The notes under the pieces: generated by a model | Told to the model about the DNA's origin: nothing | Database searches by the model: none | The model's input: only the letters and a program-made list of their open reading frames with translations | Assembly: GCF_000003815.2 (NCBI RefSeq) | Contig: NC_049980.1 | Coordinates: 3,648,937 to 3,694,184 of the forward strand | Direction: 5' to 3' | DNA length: 45,248 bases | From: Branchiostoma floridae | Taxonomy: Eukaryota; Chordata; Leptocardii; Amphioxiformes; Branchiostomatidae | Translations under genes and position numbers: made by a program | Shown here: positions 12,136 to 23,600 of the stretch, piece by piece | Position numbering within the stretch: the stretch's first letter is position 1 | How the letters are laid out: the number at the start of each line of letters is the position of its first letter

Positions 12136-13368
12136 TCGTCCGACAGAATGACAAGGACAAGAAGAATACGCTCGCATATTACTCGCATATCTTGTTTCTT
12201 GAGGCTAATATTTAGTGAGGCTAATATTTAGTGATGATCTATGCATGCATAGTGCCTGCGAATGTCATGACAAATGTACTAAGCTACGGAAGGTTTTTTT
12301 TTTTTGAATAGGCCTTATATATAATAAGCTTGTTGATTCGATTAATTAATATATAGATGACATATCATTGAACGCATCAATTTTGTTGTTTTTTTTGTTT
12401 TTTTTTTCAGAAAAAAAGTTTTCGGTCATACTGTATATTATACTAATAAGCAGCTGCAAAATCAGCAAATATTTGCCGAAAAAAGTATCGGAAAATGGAC
12501 ACTGATGTCTTCGTATTGCAAAATCAATACCAAAGTCAAAGAAGAAGAAGTGAAAGAAGTGAAAGACTGAAGAATCCATTGTTCTGTATACCATACCCCA
12601 TGTTTCAGTTGTTTGTTCAACCTGCCTAACTACTTAACTTTTATCATAAAGGCAACCTTTTTCTTGGCTTCACTTTTTTCTTTCTTTCCACGCTTGCGTC
12701 AGCTTTGGGGTTTCCAGAAAAAATCATTCATATATTCAAATAAACATGGTTTGTTTTCAGAGAAGCTCAAATCGGCCTGCAGGTCTTCTAAGCGAACGCA
12801 ATATGATTAGTCTGAGCTCAAAAAGTGATGTTTTTCTACGTATATGCACGTGTGCGTGCAGGTGGATAGTGTAGAATATAATCCCTACGCAAATAATGTG
12901 ATAGAAAATTAAATTTTTCCATACTTGTTGCGTTTTTCTGACACACAACCAGAGAAAGTGTGCAGTCAGAAAACGCTGCATACATGTAATTTTTCTTGAA
13001 TTGAATTTAAAACGTCTAGAATTAAACCCCAAAACTAAACCTTTGTGTCATCATAGGTTGCAGCAAATTTTCTCTGGCTTGGCATGGCAAGCCGTCAATC
13101 TAACAGGGCAATGACCACTTATACGCAGCCACATGAAGGCCCAGTTTTAGTTCATACATCATTTTAGCCTATTCCAGACTTGCAGCAGCCGTTTTCATGG
13201 AAATGTTAAGAATAATTTCATATTGATGAAACAGTGCAGAGTGTAGACTTTAAGATTTGGTCAACAAACAAGGTTTTGGTCCATTTTTAGGTCTGTGCAG
13301 TCCCCTACTATGAAGTGGTCAGTCCCTAACTTGACGTCATCAGAAACCAAGATGGCGGCATATTTATT

Positions 13369-13555
13369 AGCACGCTCAAGGCCGCGAGTACGCATGTGCA
13401 ACGACAAGAATTATGGGTAATACTTGCCATTGTCTAAATTTGCATAACAATATAAGGACGCCGTTTGTTTATGTCTCAGCGATTTCACCTTTGACATATT
13501 ACCCACAATTCCTGCCCCTGCACATACGTACTCGGAACCGTGAACGAGCTTAGTT
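13369..13555. mobile_element. Foldback/MITE with TTAGCACGCTCA ends
   Basis: The left arm (TTAGCACGCTCAAGG, then CGAGTACGCATGTGCA and GAATTATGGGTAATA) is mirrored by the right arm (TATTACCCACAATTCC, GCACATACGTACTCGG, then ACGAGCTTAG). Arms are about 58 bases with mismatches around a loop of about 70 bases. TGACGTCA and CCAAGATGGCGGC lie just outside at 13334-13356. Confidence 0.6.
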
Positions 13556-14097
13556 TTTGAATCATATCTTTATTTTTTCGCCTGGCTGCATAACAACCTA
13601 GTTCCTAGATCTATCGGCCGTTTGGTGGACAAGACAGGCATAAAAAGGGAGTTCTGCATCTAGGTCCGTCAATGCGAGGCAGCTGATGGCATACAAGTTG
13701 CACTTGTCTTGTTCAATCAGAACTTTCACAATAAGAAAAAAAAATATGAGCCCCCCGAAAAGCCTGACTATTTGGATATCATTTTATGTTTTTCGTTATA
13801 TTATTTTAATGTTACATCATTGTTTTATTATTTTGTAATATATGTGTATGTTTAAATTAAGACACTTGGTTATTGTATCAATCAGTAATCTGTGTCATTT
13901 TTGCTGTCTCTTGCATATTTGGCTCATTTTGATATTGATGACTTTGTCTTGGGGTTTTTCCTCAGGCCCATCGAAAAGCGCCAGTAGGCGGTATGTTTTT
14001 CTGGTAGTATAAATAAAGTTTTAAAAAGCCTGAAGTGGCAACGTCATTTAACACTCCAGTGTTTTCTTAACAATTGTAGTACAAGGTTTTCTGACCT

Positions 14098-14876
14098 TTA
14101 TAACTCTGAAGATCTTGGAAACAGTTTGGGTCGTCCCACCCTACTCGGTACGGGAGGGGGGAGGTCCTCGTCAGAGCTCGAGGTTGGGGGCGAAAGTCCC
14201 TCCCGAAAGGCCTGTTCTAAATGATTGCTCATACCTTCTTTCTTCAGGTTCCGACGGCGTCTGGAATTTAGAGACGGTGTTCTACCGGACCGGTAGAGAA
14301 CACCCGTACAGGGCACAGAAGTGGGACGAAGACTGTGCCCTGCGGTACCTGAAGACGCCATTTCGTACATGGTGATGTCTTTGAAGCCGGGGTGTCTGCT
14401 GTGACGGGTCTGCCTCCTCGGTCGTGACTGGTACGACGTTTCGCCTCTGTTGCGGTCGTTACTGACCATGTCTCTGTTCCTAGTTAGTCGGTCTTGACCG
14501 TACAGCTTCCCGACATCAAGATGGAGGATTTCATCCCCGGAGTAGGCCCTCCGCTCGCTTTGAAAAGATCTTCGCATCTTCTGGATATCTTCGTCCTTGA
14601 TTTCTTCGTATACGTGTTGAGAGGAAGACCTCCTGCGGTGACCGTTGTTCCCACTTGCGGAGCCTTGTTGTCCAAGATTGATGAGATCGTCATTATGCAG
14701 GCCTACATTGCTTATGATGGTTGAGACTCGCATGCCTGAAACCGTGCTGAGAGGAGGGGCGGTGACCATGTTGTCCAGCACGGCCTGTCGTCTCTTCTTG
14801 CACCGCTTGACGCATTGCACGGCACAGAAGACAAGCAAAATGGCCAGCATGAAACCCAGGACGGCAGACACTGGTG
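14098..14876 (-). CDS. LRR receptor gene C, exon 2: transmembrane helix and signalling tail
   Basis: Second exon of gene C. The acceptor CCCGTGCAG|CACC lies at 14877/14876, phase 1. With exon 1 it gives 555 residues in one uninterrupted frame. The membrane helix is about 299-319 (VSAVLGFMLAILLVFCAVQC) and is followed by KRCKKRRQAVLDNM, very close to gene B. The tail has YEEI at 386-389 (HVYEEIKDED), the shared blocks SFQSER, HLDVGKLY, YEMASSG and LYRSGR, and PPPVPSR at 536-542 near the C-terminus as an SH3-type ligand. Conserved tail and divergent ectodomain suggest constraint on signalling. A TTAA insertion sits only 26 bases upstream of the acceptor in gene sense. Confidence 0.88.
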
Positions 14877-15181
14877 CTGCACGGGAAGAAGAGTATGATG
14901 TTTTAACCCTCAAGCACCCGACCTTTTTTTGCGACTAAAATGACCGAGTGGGGTCCAAACGGACCCCAAAATGTGTTGTTCATAAAATCTCAGTACCATT
15001 TCTTATCGGCGATTATTGTACATACATTGCTTAGTCAATGTAAGAGGAAGATTTTGAGATGTTAATGTGTTGCTAATTCCATCTCATTATCATAATTTAT
15101 GCAAAAGATCAGAAGGACCACGTTTTGCACTAAACCTATTCCGACCAGATAGGGGAATTTTGAGGCCCTCAGCAACATTTA

Positions 15182-16832
15182 CAGTTGCATGCAAAATTAT
15201 TCAACCCCCTTCAAATGTTTCCTATTTTGGCAAAATAAGAAACATTACAACTGCAAACTAGTACCAAATCATATGACTCGAGATAACCTAGTTTATTACA
15301 ATTCATTACAAGAGCAAAATTCAAGATTTTATTGCATAGTTTATCCAAATATGCAAATTTCCTAGAAAAAGTAGGTTGCAAAATTATTCAACCCCCTGCA
15401 AGGATGTGTCTTTAGGTCTTCGTGTAGCACGCCTTAGCTGCAACTTCCTACTGCAGGCAGGATGATAGTCTATCACAAGCTTCTGGCAGCACTTTTGGGG
15501 ACTTTGGGTCCATTCCTCTTGGGCAATGGTCTCCAGCTCAGCAATGTTCTATGGTCTATGTGCCAGAACAGTGTTCTTCGGACCCCACCAGAAATTATTA
15601 ATTGGGCTCAACTCTGGAGACTGTTATGGCAACTCTAGAACATTCCAACTTTTTTTCTGTAGCCAATCCTTCGTGGATTTTGATGTGTGCTTGGGGTCAT
15701 TGTCTTGCTGGAATGTCCAATGATGCCACAGCCTCATCCTCTTTTTGGGTCTGCTTACATTTCTGACCAGAATTCAGCACCCACAACAATAATCCCGATA
15801 TGGCATGTGGACAAAACCCCTAGGCTTACAGCAAAGGACCTGAAAACCAATTTGGCTCAAGGAGGAACTGATGTTGCAGTGGACATAGTACACTACGTAC
15901 TTCATACTGAAGAGCCCAATGCCCAGAATCCCAAAAGCCACACCGTTGCTGAGCCCACGCAACAAGAAAAGACAACTCCAGTATGCTCAAACCAACCTGT
16001 CATAGCCACAGACGTTTTGGAACGCTTTTCTATGGTTTGATGAAACAAAACTTGAGCTCTTGGGTCCTATAGATAAGAAGTATGTTTGGCGCAGGAAGAG
16101 TGAGGCATGCGCGTAGAAGAACACACTGCCTATCGTGAAGTATGGCGGTGGGACTGTGATGCTGTGAGGGTGTTTTGCTTCTTATGGCACTGAGTATCTC
16201 CACCGTGTTGAAGGCACCGTGGATTCAAGCAAGTACCAGGACATTTTGACCAAGAATGTTAGCAAGTCCTTGAATTAGTAAAATCTGGGGCATCATTGGA
16301 CATTCCAGCAAGACAATGACCCCAAGCACACATCAAAATCCACAAAGGTGTGGTTAGGGGAAAATGCTGAAATGTTCTAGAGCTGCCATAACAGTCTCCA
16401 GAGTTGAGCCCAATTGACAATTTCTGTCGGGATCCGAAGAACACTGTTCTGACACATAGACCATAGAATATTGCTGAGCTGGAGACCATTGCCCAAGAGG
16501 AATGAACCGAAAGTCCCAAAGAGTGCTGCTAGAAGCTTGTGACAGGAGATTAACCTGTCTGCAGTAGGTAGTTGCAGCTAAGAGGTGCTACACGAAGACC
16601 TAAAGACACATCCTTGCAGGGGGTTGAATAATTTTGCAACCTGCTTTTTCTACAAAATTTGCATTTTGGGCTGAACTTTGAAATAAAATCTTGACTTTTG
16701 TTCTTGTTTTAGACTGTTATAAACTAGTGGTTCACCAGTCATATGATTTGGTACTAGTTTGCAGCTGTAATGTTTCTTGTTTTACCAAAATAGCAAAAAT
16801 GTGAGGGGGGTTGAATAATTTTGCATGCGACG
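15182..16832 (+). mobile_element. Tc1/mariner element, dead, with long snap-back arms
   Basis: Flanked by TA at 15180-15181 and 16833-16834. The ends are inverted repeats (GCATGCAAAATTATTCAACC). The repeat is very long: about 15182-15725 is an inverted copy of 16290-16832 and includes the transposase C-terminal coding part. The normal 5' transposase sequence is missing, replaced by the flipped 3' end. It was inserted into an older TTAA element, so it is younger than that element. Confidence 0.85.
15790..16600 (+). pseudogene. Tc1-type transposase remnant
   Basis: Shifting plus frames encode recognisable Tc1 transposase words: PRLTAKDLKTNLAQGGTDV, FDETKLELLGPIDKKYVW, then YGGGTVML followed by a stop and GCFASYG, and [15 protein letters not shown]. 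The second catalytic aspartate (QQDND) survives, but there are several stops and frame changes and the DNA-binding N-terminus is absent. It cannot make an active enzyme. Confidence 0.85.
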
Positions 16833-18069
16833 TATGTCCCATAACTCATGAACGGCTAGAGCTAAAGCTACGAAACTTGGTAATTTATAAAAAAATATTG
16901 TTTGCAAAAGTTTTTGTTCAATAAAGTAAGTTTATCATATTTGGGGGTCGCCATGGCAACCATATTCTAACAGACATATGTTTGCCAAAATTTGACAATT
17001 TCAATTTAAACAAGGTTTTCTTGGTAAACTACACCTGTTTTCTAACAACAATTAAATTCTATGAAATTCAATGTAATTTACATGACTTAAAATTTTTAAT
17101 TTATGCTAATTTCAAGACGTCATTGGTCAAAATCCAAGATGGCCGCCCTGATTAGGTAAATGACGTCATAATGTCGTCACATTACATGTTGATGACACAG
17201 AAATTTTTATGAGGATTAAGGGTTAAATTCTTATTATTGTCTAGAAGTTTAGCAGTCATAATATAAGTGGTTAAGGAGTTAGCCTCCAAAGTTTGTTAAA
17301 AAACTGCACATTTTTGCTGGGGTCCGTTTGGACCCCAGAGGGACTGAACACAAACTTTCTTTATAATTTCAACATAATTGTACCAATCTTTATGAAAACG
17401 TAGGAGAAGGTATAAGACATATCGACTAACAAAGTCACGGAAGGATTTTTTCTTCAGATCAAAAATGTTTAAATGGCACTTCAAATTGTACGCCTGGGGT
17501 CCAAACGGACCCCACTCGGGTGTTTGAGGGTTAAAGGAACGCCCAACTCCGGAAGGGTTTGTCAATTTTCCAGTGCTCGAAATACTTTTTTTTTCAGTCA
17601 GGCTGTCCAAGTGGCAACCTGAGTCAAAAACCAGGTTGCCCCACTTTCAAGTTGTTACTTTCTTCAAATGAGCCACTTACCTTTTCTTCCAGTTATATGT
17701 AACTATGTAAAATGTTTTATGTTATTACAAAAGAGCAAGGTTATGTACGTAGGTGGGGGAAAAGCAGTGTTCCAACTGCAAAATTTCAGGTTGTGCAGTG
17801 TGCAACGTGGGCCTAAAATTAAGTTACGCCATGCAAAATGTGGTTGCATTTCAAAGTTGGCAAGTGGGTATTTCGAGCACTGATTTTCCAATATATGATG
17901 TGTCAATGAAGTAATATTACAGAAAACAATGTATTTATATAATTTCCTTACAAGTCATGCAAATCAAACCCCTATTCGCATAACTTGGATGTTTATGATA
18001 ATCACGCCTCTGTCTAAACTATCTGAATGCCCCAAATCATAATAATCCGTTCATTCATATCCTCTAGTG

Positions 18070-18400
18070 TCCTCTTGGAAAAGGCTCAAACTAGCTATAG
18101 CTGCTGGCCTTTAGCTAGGGTCTCAAATGTACACTGCCGTTTTCTGACGCATCAAAAGCTATCTACCACCAAAATTACTAAGATCAAAGGGTCCAGGAAT
18201 AAAGATACGAAAACAGGTTTTGCTGCTATACCCAGAAATACCAACAGAAGGTCCTTAACCCTCATTGATGACCTTTGAAGTCCCCAAATCTACTTATACA
18301 TATCAAATGTCATTATAATCCATCTAGCAGTTTCTACGTTATGTTTATCACATTAACCGGAAACGCAGAGAGACGCATATAGACCCCCCCCCCAAAAAAA
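18070..18400. repeat. Dispersed repeat, family shared with 28670-28960
   Basis: Both copies start near an AAACTAGCT word, share AAAGCTATCTRYCACCAAA-type sequence, a GTCCAGGA..AAAGATRC block and a TCAAATGYCATTAYAAT block. They end in GACAGAC/AGAGACGCA-rich sequence. They look like independent, diverged insertions of one SINE- or MITE-like element. Here the 3' side ends in a C-run/A-run just beyond the gene C coding exon frame. Confidence 0.5.
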
Positions 18401-18596
18401 AATACCTCCCCTTTTCACGAAGGTAAGGGGCACCAAAGTAGCAAATATAAGGACTCAGCTGACAGGGTGATGTTCAAAGGCAACAATAGAAGATTGCTTA
18501 CATGTGCAACAATTAAAGTTTGAATACTTCGCTCTGGCATACTATGACATCGCCTTACTTCCATTGACACAAGAAAAAGAAAATAAAGATACTCAC

Positions 18597-19485
18597 TTTT
18601 CCAAGCAATGGCGAAGGACTCTTTGTGATAACTGGCGGTGGTTCTGTCCCAGATGTAAGCGGTGGGCGTCGGTCGTTCTGTCTTCTTTCTGTCGACTTGT
18701 GTTCCAGGGTACAGTGACGTTGAGTTCACCATTCGTGGTGGACTTGCAAGAGCGCCGCGCGCCGGAACTTGAATGTCCTTTAAAAATTTCCCAAGCGACT
18801 CTTTCGGTGATTTACACCTCATGTGTTGTCGCAAAATGCAGATATGGCCGCTTTTTCGTAGCATGTCCAGGATAACCACTACCCCACTAGGATGGAAATT
18901 GCAGTTTGCTATCATGCATGTCTTGACCACATCAGGCGTGGTGTTCACGCAACCATCCTTGCGGTGCGTTCGCACGCATTGCCGCAGACGGGCTATCCAA
19001 TGAATCTCACGTTCACAACGAAACCAATTTTGCCATATCTCGAAGTAGAACATGTTTTGCGGCGGCTTCGCCCCATTCAGAAAGGTCTCCGGAAACGTGG
19101 CAATGTGATTGTTATTCAGAGAAATGCGTGTCAGAGATGGCGGGAAGTCGACGTAGTCGTCGACGCTTGAAATTTCGTTGTGATCCAACGCCAGCCTTGT
19201 GAGATTCGTCGTGTTGCGAAGGACTGACCACTGGAATTCTTTCAACTTGTTCCGACACAAGTCAAGATTGGTAAGCAGCGGCATTTCTGGCAGTGACTTC
19301 ACTACTTTGATTTCATTATAACTGAGCACCAGGTTGGACAAAGTGCTAAATGTTAGATTGTTTGGTATGGACGTCAATTTTGGGTTAAAGTTTTTCCCGG
19401 TACAAGAGCCATCCGTCCAGCACGTGTCGGATGCATTGGTTGGTGCCACGTTGAGTAAGATTATGATGGAAAATACTAGAAGCAT
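18597..19485 (-). CDS. LRR receptor gene C, exon 1: signal peptide and LRR ectodomain
   Basis: ATG at 19485 starts a signal peptide (MLLVFSIIILLNVAPTNAS). The N-cap CWTDGSC is at 22-28, followed by about four LRRs (LTNLDLCRNKLKEFQW, LALDHNEISSVDDYVDFP). In the C-cap the usual NPFLCDC is replaced by NWFRCER, losing one cysteine. The family insert continues with RQC, DGC, KTC and ANCNFHPSGVVVILD. The last C-cap cysteine present in A, B and D (S/T-T-C before the stalk) is also absent here. Both losses fit a deleted disulfide. A Thr/Pro-rich stalk reaches the donor TGGAAAA|GTGAGT. The exon is 889 bases, phase 1. It is likely an extracellular recognition domain of unknown ligand. Confidence 0.9.
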
Positions 19486-20272
19486 GTTGGCTTTAGGCGT
19501 GAGGGTTGAAATCAGAATAGAATATGGGGATTCTGTTTTACTTCGAAAGCTATGCTGTCGGTAATCTTTTTTTGTGTGAGCAAAATTTGCATGGATAAAC
19601 TCTTTGGCTCTTATTCAATTGTTTTTATTCCTTGTCGTTTAAATACGTGGCGTGGAGTGATGAAACTTGCTTCCGTCTACCTGCATGACATGAAAAATAA
19701 TTTTCGGTATCTTTTAGTTATCTTTGTAACAGTACGTTGCAGAAAGTAACATTAACAGAATGATATCTTGATGTTAAGACTCTTAAGTGCAATTTATTTA
19801 TTTCTAGTGCTCTATCTGTACATATGCCGGAAAAAAGGAACATAGATTCTCAAATAGTCTACAAACAAAATGTAGTTATTATGTAATAAGTGACTATATT
19901 TTTCCCACCGCTTGCTTGATATGGGTGTGGAAAATAATTTTACATAATCGTGAAATACACATTAATAAAGTCATCACAACATGACGTGACCCAGAGACAG
20001 AGTGGAGATAGAGAATAATAATTGGCAGTGCTATGTTAATTTATGTATTATCATTATTATTCATATTCTGATGAAGATGAAAACAGGACTGGTTCAAATG
20101 AACATAAAAATGTTAAGTTTGTACCTCATTTCCATAAGCAGATTCCAGCACGGAGAGACAAATAGTTCGACTCGACTTATTCCCCGTAGGCTACGGTAGA
20201 CACTACACTAGCTTGCGGGTCTGGGTTTTTGTGGTGTTCATGTTCATGTTATGCAACGTATTCGTCAAACTA

Positions 20273-21065
20273 CGCTTACGTATGCCGCGCTTCGCATCTA
20301 TTGACGCATGATACCAGGTAAATTGTCTACGGTCTTAAAAGTCGTTCAACGGAATATTTTATATAAGATTTGTCGTCCGAGATTTTTCACCCATGCAGTT
20401 CCCGTTACCTTGTGTATAACATGCGATACATGTTCTGTCATATGCGTTGAGCGGCGATTCGTCAAACTACGCTTGAATATGCCGCGTTTCGCATATATTG
20501 ACGCATGATACCAGGAAAATTGTCTACACACTTGAAAGTTCACCGTCCAACAGAATGTCTTATAAGAGTTGCCGTACAAGGATTTTTCACCCATACATGT
20601 ACAGTTCCCCCCACCTCGTGTATTCCATACGACACGTACACTTTCTGTCATATGCATTGAACGGCGACGCGTCAAACTAAGCTTGAATATGCCGCGTTTC
20701 GCATATATTCACGCATAATACCAGGAAAATTGTCTACACACTTGAAAGTTCACCGTCCAACAGAATGTCTCATAAGAGTTGTCGTACAAGTATTTTTCAC
20801 CCCTACAGTTCCCGCAACCTCGTGTATTCCATTCGACACACTTTCTGTCATATGCATTGATGAATGGGATTCGTCAAACTATGCTTGCATATGTCGCGTT
20901 TCGCATATATTGACGCATGATACCTCGAAAATTGTCTACACACTTGAAAGTTCACCGTCCAACAGAATGAATCATATAAGAGTTCACAGCCCTAGGCTTG
21001 TCACCCCTACAGTTCCCGTTACCTTGTGCATTTTATGTGTCACATTTTTTGCCATATGCGATATC
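20273..21065. repeat. Tandem satellite, about 200-base unit, four copies
   Basis: Units begin at about 20273, 20460, 20670 and 20872 with CGTCAAACTACGCTT or variants. Each contains TATGCCGCGTTTCGCATATA, GAAAGTTCACCGTCCAACAG, ATTTTTCACCC and TTTCTGTCATATGC in that order. Period is 187-210 bases. The last unit ends near 21065. It shows no consistent coding frame. Confidence 0.85.
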
Positions 21066-22339
21066 GCTATCGTTCGTATTTGTGCCCAGTAATAACATAA
21101 CTGACAGAACGAAATTCAAAATAGGTTGATAGCTAATACGTATACATACACACGGGGAAATTTATCATTTAACGACTGAGCTTTGCTGCCTACCTAACAA
21201 GCAAGGCTCTTTGAATTTTTGGCTCTCCACAATTTCCAACCTTCATCATCTTTAAATGACTAATACGTTTGGAAACGTGACCATGCCTATGACGTCAGCA
21301 CTAATTTGCCTTCAAGGGCAAAAAAATTCTGACCAAATAACTCCAGAGACACTGTGCACATTGAACCTACTATTGAATAACATCTTTGCGTAAGCAACAA
21401 CACGTTCGCGGAAAATGCAGATGAGCAGAATACACCAGAATATGCTCATGACTATGAAGAGTTCCAGGAATCTCGGGATCATACGCAGAGCTGAGATCCT
21501 TTAATCTCTAAGCAGATTTATCGGTTGCATAAGACAGTATCAAACGGGCAAAAGCACTCCTTGGTACGCCAAGGGTAAATCTACTTGCAGATTAGAAATC
21601 GTCAACTATATTAATTTTAATACTTCAAATTAATCCACTTTCTCAACCTCGTGACTTATCATACAGGCTGTTGTTAACCACTTAATAGCAAAAAAAACAA
21701 AATCATACGATATCCGCTAGAATTTCTTCATACAAAAAATGTGGTCTCCCTCGGATTGAGTTATTCGAAAAAGTAAATACTTCAATCTATTGAAAAGAAA
21801 AATTTCACTTGCGGATGATTATAAACCTGTAAAAGAATGGCCACAAGAACACGTTAACGTATAAATCCACATTAAAATGTTTCATTAATACAATCGTAGT
21901 GAGAACATATGAGGTATTGTTTATGTAATCAGAACTACCAGTAATAAAAGTCGCATAATTTCGTGAGCAGTCAAACGTTTGAAGTCCACTTCATTCAAAA
22001 ACACTGAGCAGACAATCAAATTGTCGCCCCTGCTTTATTATTATTCTGAATCACGTCTATACAAACTGAGAAACAAACAGATGCAAAGTACAGCTCCTAC
22101 TGGAGAAGAATTTAACAAGGTAAGTCTGGCAATTTTTTCAGTGATTTTTCAGCCAAGACTTTGCCAAATATCATGATGCCGCTGCTGAGGTACTGGTCTT
22201 CAGCTGGTCAGTGCAACTGCCTAGTAGTTAGATTTGATTCTAGCTTCTGCTTTAAGTAACATTTCTGTTCAAGCTGCATGACATGTATAGCGAATATCAT
22301 GGATATCTGGAATCCCGTTACAGTACCAAGGTCAGGTAC

Positions 22340-22769
22340 CAGAAGGCGCAAAATGGCCATGGCAACAGGTATATTGACGGAAATCGTTAATTTCGGTTCT
22401 AACAATGTATTTTGCAACTTGTTGCATTACTGCAATTTTTACTCTAATAAAATCTTACGTAATTCAGTTAATTTTTTAATAATCAGACATGCAAAAATTA
22501 GACTATTAAGGCCATCGGCCAAATTCAAGATGGTGGACCATTGTACCAGATGAAGTGTAACCACCTGATCATCCCCTAAAATTCGTAACTTTTTCATAAG
22601 AAAAACGAAACCTCTGTAAACTTTGGTTAAGTGATGCCAGCTAAATTCTTGGAAAGGTCACAAAATTTGGTGGCTCTAGTGTAAGCCATTCGGGCGTTAT
22701 GCGACATTAAAGTTCGTGCGGGCCTCAAAAGCACCCAGCACCCCCCGCCCCGTTCCGAATAGGGTTTAA
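22340..22769. mobile_element. Truncated piggyBac-type MITE, copy 3
   Basis: Has GGCCATGGCAACAG, TTTCGGTTCTAACAATGTAT, TTCAAGATGGTGGACCA, then the inverted sub-terminal part (TTTGGTGGCTCTAGTGTAAG, GCGGGCCTCAAAAGC) and the right end CCGAATAGGGTTTAA. TTAA is at 22766-22769. The left terminus is missing, so it is one-ended. Confidence 0.65.
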
Positions 22770-23600
22770 CAACAAAAGGGGAACTCGGGGACAGGTTGCC
22801 GTGGTAAGCATACAGGGGTTTATGTAAGACGAACGTCACAGACACTTGGGTGCAAATGACAAAAGAAACATGGGATTTTGAAGCGTGGGTGGTGTTCTAA
22901 AGACACTCCTCACTGTTACCAACCTTACGTCTACATATCAGACCAATTACAAATATGTTGTATGTTGAAAGGTAAGCAGAACACACTTATGACTATGTGG
23001 CATTTCCAGGAATCATGAGCTACTACGTGTGGGCGTACGTCAACTCACACTGTATGAGTCTTTATGAAATAATTCATGTTAACTTTCCCTATGCAATATT
23101 GGTTTGTATGTTCTACATGATATATACCAGCATAACTGCTTATACATCATGATGAAAGGACGTAAAGAAGTTTTGCAAAAACTTTAGAACTGAGCTTAGT
23201 CAAAGGGGACGTACAACAGTTTAAGCCAAATATTCAGCGAATTCATTTGTCTGTATGCCCATACATAGTGGAAGAGGACGCTGCGTGACTACGAAGACAT
23301 TTGAAAATGGCACCTTTAAAATGAGGTAAGCCATGTGACCGTCATCGAACAATTTTGAAAAGGAATTTGCAGTCCTGCTAATAATCCAATTGTAGAAAAG
23401 AGGATTATCAACTGTTTCGTTGTTGTTGCTATTGGACAAGCCGACTATTCTCTCTCCGTATCAAGGTACTGCACTGCGAGGAGCTTACAACTTAATTAAG
23501 ACACGTACGTGGACAAGGCGTTTTGAACATCGTCCGAGAGTGAACACTGAATCAAGGAACGGAATCCGTGGGTGCACTTTCTCCGATTGCCACCAATAAT

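Larger units (their letters stand above)
6005..14097. other. Intergenic region between genes B and C, repeat-rich, no coding exon
   Basis: About 8 kb without a supported gene. Contents, listed separately: a C/CA simple repeat near 6330, a composite repeat at 6785-8830, a MITE at 10150-10885, a TATG-type degenerate repeat near 11085-11300, a nested foldback at 11365-11745, a retrotransposon remnant near 12010-12135 and a foldback at 13369-13555. The parts 8830-10140 and 12140-13360 are AT-rich with nothing recognisable. A TTTATT (AATAAA on minus) near 13822 could serve gene C. Confidence 0.5.
14907..17530. mobile_element. piggyBac-type MITE (second TIR type), TTAA duplication, interrupted by Tc1
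   Basis: TTAA at 14903-14906 and 17531-17534 flanks ends that are inverted repeats: CCCTCAAGCACCCGA on the left and, in reverse complement, CCCTCAAACACCCGAGTGGG on the right. GGGGTCCAAACGGACCCC occurs near both ends and is itself a palindrome. TTAA duplication with CCC-starting termini is the piggyBac pattern. Without the nested 1.65 kb insertion it would be about 0.97 kb and non-coding. The interior shares motifs with the CCCTATTCAGACC family (CATAACTCATGAACGGCTAG, CCATGGCAACC, ATCCAAGATGGCCGCC). Confidence 0.8.
14877..18596 (-). other. Intron of LRR gene C, 3.7 kb, filled by nested transposons
   Basis: GT-AG intron (donor AAAA|GTGAGT at 18597/18596, acceptor GTGCAG at 14877), phase 1. About 2.6 kb of it is the TTAA-flanked element at 14907-17530 with a Tc1/mariner insertion inside. 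Near the donor side, about 18070-18400, lies a dispersed repeat related to 28670-28960. The part 17535-18065 shows nothing recognisable. Confidence 0.8.
19486..23600. other. Intergenic region between divergently transcribed genes C and D
   Basis: About 4.1 kb separating the 5' ends of genes C (minus) and D (plus), so it should hold both promoters. No TATA box is obvious next to either start. Contents: a 200-base-unit satellite at 20273-21065, a truncated MITE at 22340-22769, and AT-rich DNA with no recognisable feature in 19560-20250, 21070-22330 and 22770-23560. Confidence 0.5.

Noticed and set aside
15526-16519. Open frames on both strands with near-identical protein words (FYGLC.RTVFFG)
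   Set aside because: They are the antisense of the Tc1 transposase C-terminal region, seen twice because the element's arms are inverted copies.
20346-21092. Several open frames with repeated HLKVHRPTE-like words
   Set aside because: Produced by the 200-base satellite; frames change between units and no gene structure is present.
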